NCBI GenBank assembly: GCA_964017235.1
Contig: OZ024929.1
Coordinates: 25,975,464-26,039,463, forward strand
DNA from: Sabellastarte sp. h YS-2021
Lineage: Eukaryota > Annelida > Polychaeta > Sabellida > Sabellidae
Direction: 5' to 3'
DNA length: 64,000 nt
Shown here: piece after piece, positions 59,027 to 64,000 of the stretch
Position numbering within the stretch: position 1 is the first letter of the stretch
Layout: each line of letters starts with the position of its first letter
Notes under the pieces: model-generated
Database searches by the model: none
Seen by the model: the letters and a program-made list of their open reading frames with translations, nothing else
Told to the model about the DNA's origin: nothing
Translations under genes and position numbers: made by a program

Positions 59027-60330
59027 CCCACATAAGAAAACATCGCCAATAAATTACACAATAATGCAGAGTAAATAAATCCTAATGATTAACAGGATAA
59101 GAAATGGTTGAAAACTGTCTGAAAACTACAAAATTCAGAGGAACATGAGAGGCTGTCCAGGGGAAAAATTCATATTTCTTCCACTATTAATAACAAACAC
59201 ACCACCTACAAGTCATCCAAGTTTACATCTTAACATTTTGCCGGCAATGTATGAAACTTTTTCTTCACCCCTATGTTATTGTGACTTTTAAGAGATCCTT
59301 TATTTTTTCACACCAAGACAGTATATAGAATTCACTTTGAAATCTCGGTTAATTTGATATTTTCCAGATTTTAACATCCCCCTCACACAAAGTGTACCCT
59401 TCATCCTGCATGAACAGCCATCTGTAATATGGGATCAGCAATACTATTCATCTTGTCACAAAGCACTTCATATAATCTATTTGTGAATGGTGGTATCCAA
59501 TTACTGACAGCTAATCATTAGATGCAAAATTTTTTCAGTATTTTTCATTATTCTTGAAATTGAATCATTCCTCCACATTGGTAGGGACATTGTAAATTGT
59601 GCTTGCAGGTCACACACAGGGAGAAACATCCACTAAGAGATCAGATGGTAGAGTGTCTTCAATCACTCAATTCCTCATTACTACTAGACTCCCTGCTGGT
59701 TATTCACATCTCCCCACACTGAGTTATAGACACGGGAATTTTAGGTTTATTGTTTGCTCCTGTTGGTACATTTTCAATTTTCCGCAGAACTAGCATTGAA
59801 TCTGCATCGGTGACACGACCTGAAGAATAACACAAGGAGAAAATAAAATACAACCTCTATGATACAACCATAAAGGGAAAGTAACACCTTGTACAAATAA
59901 CAGAAGGGTTATAAAATAGATGATGGATTTTAGTTTGAAATAACGGGGAAAAAAATTTCGGACAGCTGAAAAGAATACATGTTATCAAATATTCAGAAAA
60001 TGCAGGCTTTATTGTAATATTTAGCCTAAAATACTATAATCTACCACAATATGGTCCAGCTGGTCACAAGTAGACTTTAACGTGACCCAAAGCACTAGAT
60101 ATTTTATTGAACCTGTTGTTCATTTGGACTGGGTAATACTTCAGTAATTTATGCTGTATCAATATCCACAGATTTTAACTACATAAACTACACATCTGTG
60201 GTCAGATGCAAGATGTATCCACCATAAGAGTAGGACCAATATAAGAACATTTTATTATGCCAATCCTATATGAACTTCAAACACCCCAAACTATAGAGCC
60301 TCTATTAATCAAAGGGCTTAAAATTTCTCT
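59027..60330. other. AT-rich stretch
   Basis: No feature recognised. Confidence 0.45.
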
Positions 60331-60334
60331 ATCC

Positions 60335-61065
60335 CCAATGGTTTTCAAGATAAAGGGCTAAATTCCCAATGGTGGCTGAAATTTGGAAAAATCAAATTTT
60401 TTTAGAGACTCTTAATAAATAGCCCTTCATATCTGAAGTGTCAAAAATTTGTCTGAAATCATTCTAAAAATGATTTTGAAGATAAACGGCATTTTCCATT
60501 TCCACCTAAATTCAAGAAAGCGACAAAATTTGTAAAATTTTTAATTTTTCAGAGGTTTGAAATAAATATTCCTACTACCTATAGGGTCCAAAATATGCCC
60601 AAAATTGCTTTATGTCTAATAGCTTTCAAGATAACATATCTGATTTCACCAAATTCAAGACGATAGCCAAAATTTGGAAAATTTTTAAGAGGCTCTATAT
60701 AAATAGTACTGAAAGCACTACATCCTGCTGGAAGCGTCCAATATTTGTTGAAAAAAGTTCTATCCCCTAATGTTTTTCAAGACAATTACATTTTTCATTT
60801 CTACCAAAGTTCAAGATGGTGGCAAAAATTCGAAACAATTCAAAATATTTCACAGGCTTGATATAAATATTTGTGACAAACCACAGGGTCCAAAATTGAC
60901 CAAAAATTGCTCTATCTCTAATGGTTTTCAAGATGAGATTTTTAATTGCCACTAAAATTCAGAAATTTTTCAGAGGTGCTAAAAAAATAGTCCTTCCTGC
61001 TGAAAGGCACCAAAATTTGCTCGAAATAGCTCTATCTACAACGGTTTTCAAGACAAAGAAGATAT
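60335..61065. repeat. Diverged ~150-bp satellite, about five units
   Basis: Repeated order: GCTCTATC..TAATGGTTTTCAAGATAA, a TTTCCACCAAAATTCAAGA phrase, TTTTTCAGAGGC, ATAAATA and AGGGTCCAAAATTTG. Units are diverged by many substitutions, so this array is old. Confidence 0.75.
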
Positions 61066-61510
61066 AACCAGTTGTAGCTAAAGATAAAGTATCTGAAAAA
61101 TATGTTTTGTAAAAATGTTAAAAAAGCACTGGTTTTCAATGTCTAAACAATTTACTAATCTAATCTAAAATGGTCTTTTTTTAGACTTTACTTAACTGTG
61201 AGATAATAAAAGTATCTATTACCCTCTTGTACAACGAGCAACTAGTCTGAAATTAATCATCTTATAGTATACACATAAATAGGTGCATAAGAAGTTGTGT
61301 TACTGTATTACTCCTGAAGATATAAACCATTTATCAATGACTCCCTTGGCTACTGTTTTTACCAGTTTGAACTTTAAGAACATGTTAAACGTATAACTCT
61401 ACTTCTTTTTAAGATAGAAGCCAATTAGCATTCACTCATGCTAGTGACAAAGTACCTACACTTCACCTTGCCATTACAATATATATATTGTTTTCTGATA
61501 ACATAAACAA

Positions 61511-62250
61511 CTAGACTTATGCCGCTCGCTTTATTGCGAGCCGGCGGTGTATCCCAGAATATAGCAAACATGTAGAAGCAATAATAAAAGACATAGAGGC
61601 TGAAGATTGCTGAAGTTATAAGCATTTTTAAGTTTGGCTGTCGTTTGACCTTGAGGGGTCCAAGGTCAAATGTCCCTGGTCAAATGTAACCACATCAAAA
61701 GATTCCTAACCCATGATTTCCTATAAGTTGATTTCACATTGCAAACCTCTCGGATCAATAATAAGCGAGTTATAAGCACTTTTAAATTTGGCTGTCCTCA
61801 TTTGACCTTGAAGCAGGGGCTCAAGTTCAAATTGAACCACATCAGAAGATTCCTAGTCCATGATTTCATATATGTTGGTTTCATATTGCAAACCTCTAGG
61901 ACCAATAATAAGTGACTTATAAGCAATTTTGCAATAGTTTTCAAGTTACAACTGATTTACCCAACAGTGAGAATGTCAAAGTAGTTATTATTCTGCTATG
62001 CAATGAGCTACAGGTCTACAATGCTAATATGTCATAGCTGACCCAAAAGTAGCTGAATAACATATTTAAACAAAATTCTCTAAATGCAATAGTTTTCAAG
62101 TTACAAGTCAATTTTTTTAGGTTTTTGACTCCCCAGAGAATAATTTTGACTCCTGGGCTTAAAATAGCTAATACTCGCTTGATTTTGACCCCAGGCCTAC
62201 AAAAAATATAGGATGGCGAGACCTCATACCCACCAATTCATCCACTAAAT
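61511..62250 (-). mobile_element. Second Helitron-like family (3' end defined)
   Basis: On the - strand it ends in a hairpin (GGCTCGCAATAAAGCGAGC) followed by GGCATAAGTCTAG and then T, the same hairpin-CTAG-T design as the 16-kb element, with unrelated sequence. The core has two ~165-bp units (ATAAGCACTTTTAAATTTGG, CATTGCAAACCTCT). The 5' end is not certain; related phrases continue past the SINE to about 62645. Confidence 0.6.
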
Positions 62251-62293
62251 ATAAAATAAATCTGAAAGAAAATGTGCCCTACAGCTTGAATAC

Positions 62294-62520
62294 TTTTATT
62301 TATTTGGGGTTTTATGTCGCTTTCAACACTGTACAGGTCATATCTGGACGGATAGTTGGAAGGGCAGAGGAAACCAGTACATACAGTTCGTCAGGATTCT
62401 GTACTGTAAACTGCCAACCAACGGCAAGCAACTACCAGCTTTCCCACTTGAGGCCGTGCCGGGAACCGAACCCCGGCCTCAGAGGTGGGAGGCAAGAGTG
62501 TAACCACTCTGCCACCATGG
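62294..62520 (-). mobile_element. tRNA-derived SINE with perfect 18-bp target duplication
   Basis: On the - strand: A box TGGCAGAGTGG, B box GGTTCGGTTCC, body as in the 57.2-kb copy, tail CCCAAATAAATAAAA. Flanked by gccctacagcttgaatac at 62276-62293 and 62521-62538. Intact ends and an exact duplication indicate a fairly recent insertion. Confidence 0.92.
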
Positions 62521-62683
62521 GCCCTACAGCTTGAATACAAGCAATAGTTAAAATTAGTCAAAATTTTTGACGTTTTTGACTCCCCAGAGCATAACTTTGA
62601 CTTCTGGGCTACCAAAATAATAGGGTGGCCAGATCTCTGCCATGGCAAGCCACTTGCAAAGTTTAAAAGGAATCCTAAAAGAA

Positions 62684-62900
62684 TTGCAAATTTAATAAGT
62701 AAATTAAATTTTTATAAGTTAATACCCTATCCAATGGACAATAGCTTATCCGGTCGGCGCAGACCGGCCCGCCAAACGCCAGAAAAAGACGTCCTGTGTT
62801 TCCACCGGCTAGGCCGGTCCAGTGTTGTGCACTCGCCAGATGGCGTGTAGTACTTCCTTCCTGTCTAGACAGCGTGACGTCATAGCATCTTTTTTCGTTG
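62684..62900 (-). repeat. Inverted terminal repeat of DIRS copy 3
   Basis: Matches the right terminal repeat of copy 1, including TGACGTCA at 62875-62882. Confidence 0.9.
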
Positions 62901-62956
62901 TCTAAACCTGTTAGACCCCTAGTAAGCTGAAAGCGGGGTCGGTGGGAGGGTCTTGT

Positions 62957-63054
62957 GTGTCCATTGGATAGGGTATTAACTTATAAAAATTTAATTTACT
63001 TATTAAATTTGCAATTTTATTGCGTTAATACATCCTATCCAATGGACAATAGCT
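62957..63054. repeat. Internal complementary region of DIRS copy 3
   Basis: Right-end sequence (TAATTTACTTATTAAATTTGC in part) passes directly into left-end sequence (TTTTATTGCGTTAATACATC), the joined-ends structure seen in copy 1. Confidence 0.88.
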
Positions 63055-63416
63055 GAATAACTACCGCTTGGTCGGCGGGTAAGTTACTAGGGACTACAAA
63101 ATTTGAACTCATGATAGTAGATTGCTCATTCCTTTTCCCAGCCTGGGGCGACCTTGAGGTCGATAACCCTAAGGCTGTGGTCGGATATCATCATCCGGTT
63201 AACAGGAGTTGAACCGTCAGAAACGACCATGCCGCCCCCCCCCCCTTTTTTAAACAGACCTGCTCTGAGGTAGGGGAAGAGAGGGATGAGTTCAGTCCCA
63301 TAGAATAAGACCTCCCGGAGGAAGCACATCCAGAGATTTTTTTTTTTTTTTTTTGCTTAACTAAATGTGCAATATATACAAAGATGTACAACTATATACA
63401 TATATACAGGTCTCCT

Positions 63417-64000
63417 CTAGTTATTGGTCTGCTGGTGGATCTGCTGAGCAGCTACAACAGGACCAAGATGATAGAGCTCTGAATCTGCCCACGCCACATC
63501 CTTCAGATAGAATTGAGTGAAGGTATTATGGGATTTCCAGTGGCAGGCTGATCAAATCTGCTCTAAAGAAACTCCCGACTGGAAGGCCTTAGAGGCAGCG
63601 AAGGCCCTTACATCATGAGCCTTGACTTGATGTAAGGTGTGGGCCTGGTGATCAGATAGCTCATAACATAGGATCACAGTTTGTTTGATCCATGAGGAGA
63701 TAGAGGCAGGAGAGATGTCTTTGTCAAAACCTTTCTTGAAGGAGACAAAAACTAACTCCTTATTCTGCCTGAGGTCTGATGTCCTGTCCAAGTAGTAGCG
63801 CAGAGCTCTGACCGGACAAAGGGATCTGTCAGACCTGAGGGATCTGTCCAGAGTAGGAGCCAGGGCTGGTATGACCACTGGGGCTACACTCTCTGGGCCC
63901 TCTTTGGCCAGCTGGTTCTTGGAAAGAAAGCTGGGAGATGGAATCAGGGACACCTTAGACCAGTCTGACTGGTGTCTGATGTTCTTGTGCTGCCATGCAT
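63417..64000 (-). pseudogene. DIRS copy 3 tyrosine recombinase, C-terminal part with nonsense codon
   Basis: The window edge cuts the gene just after the catalytic Arg region. It reads [19 protein letters not shown] through [14 protein letters not shown] and SLEQI. A TGA (plus-strand about 63550-63552) then replaces the Leu codon of copy 1. The remaining [17 protein letters not shown] is in the same frame, to TAG at 63417-63419. The stop removes the catalytic Tyr. Confidence 0.9.

Larger units (their letters stand above)
62684..64000 (-). mobile_element. 3' half of a DIRS element, copy 3, truncated by window end
   Basis: Same family as copy 1, inverted. Right outer tail TTGCAAATTTAATAAGTAA (62684), terminal repeat to about 62900, internal complementary region 62957-63054, 3' untranslated region with poly-C and poly-T runs, then the tyrosine recombinase. 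The outer ends match copy 1 almost base for base. Confidence 0.92.

Noticed and set aside
62294..62520. Functional tRNA gene at the SINE head (also 57244, 47989, 1900-1961)
   Set aside because: A and B boxes are present, but the sequence does not close into a cloverleaf acceptor stem and continues into SINE body with an A-rich tail.

Overview
The window is eukaryotic, AT-rich and intron-rich, with one host gene on the + strand buried in mobile DNA. Spliceosomal GT..AG introns, tRNA-derived SINEs, Helitron-like elements with tandem cores and DIRS retrotransposons point to an invertebrate. The repeat style (Helitron-like elements with roughly 160-bp cores, as in oyster 'pearl' elements) makes a lophotrochozoan, probably a bivalve mollusc, the best inference; species is not determinable from the sequence alone.

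Host gene. Fourteen exons between 5541 and 47086 encode the C-terminal ~624 residues of an M28 zinc peptidase of the glutamate carboxypeptidase II / NAALADase family (FOLH1/NAALAD2-like), ending at a TGA at 47084-47086. All exon junctions are phase-consistent. The N-terminus (cytoplasmic tail, membrane anchor, first part of the protease domain) was not found and presumably lies upstream. All five zinc ligands and the catalytic Glu are kept, but several glutamate-recognition residues of mammalian GCPII are changed.

Mobile DNA. (1) 1.2-2.75 kb: a SINE split by a hAT-like MITE, and another inverted-repeat element. (2) 6.56-7.14 kb: a TIR element with three 152-bp core repeats. (3) 15.4-18.0 kb: a foldback-type element whose inverted arms are arrays of a 21-22-bp near-palindromic unit, inserted in a ~162-bp satellite and itself carrying a Helitron-like insertion. 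(4) 19.98-26.49 kb: a nearly intact DIRS-type tyrosine-recombinase retrotransposon (gag, RT-RNase H, YR, inverted terminal repeats, internal complementary region), in sense orientation in an intron. (5) 31.7-32.9 kb: two unrelated tandem arrays flanking the exon with two zinc ligands. (6) 36.7-43.7 kb: a second, decayed DIRS element in another intron, itself interrupted by a hAT-like MITE with a perfect 8-bp target duplication. (7) 44-46 kb: a small TA-inserted MITE and a second Helitron-like copy. Downstream of the gene lie a SINE, two more foldback-like elements (51.2 and 52.4-53.3 kb), a third Helitron-like copy (54.7-55.9 kb), satellite DNA, a DIRS 5' fragment (56.7-57.7 kb), two further SINEs, and the 3' half of a DIRS element on the - strand running off the window end (62.7-64.0 kb).

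No operon-like or prokaryotic system is present. The most unusual material is structural: foldback elements with palindromic arm units, nested insertions with exact footprints, and a short sequence box recurring across otherwise different tandem repeats.
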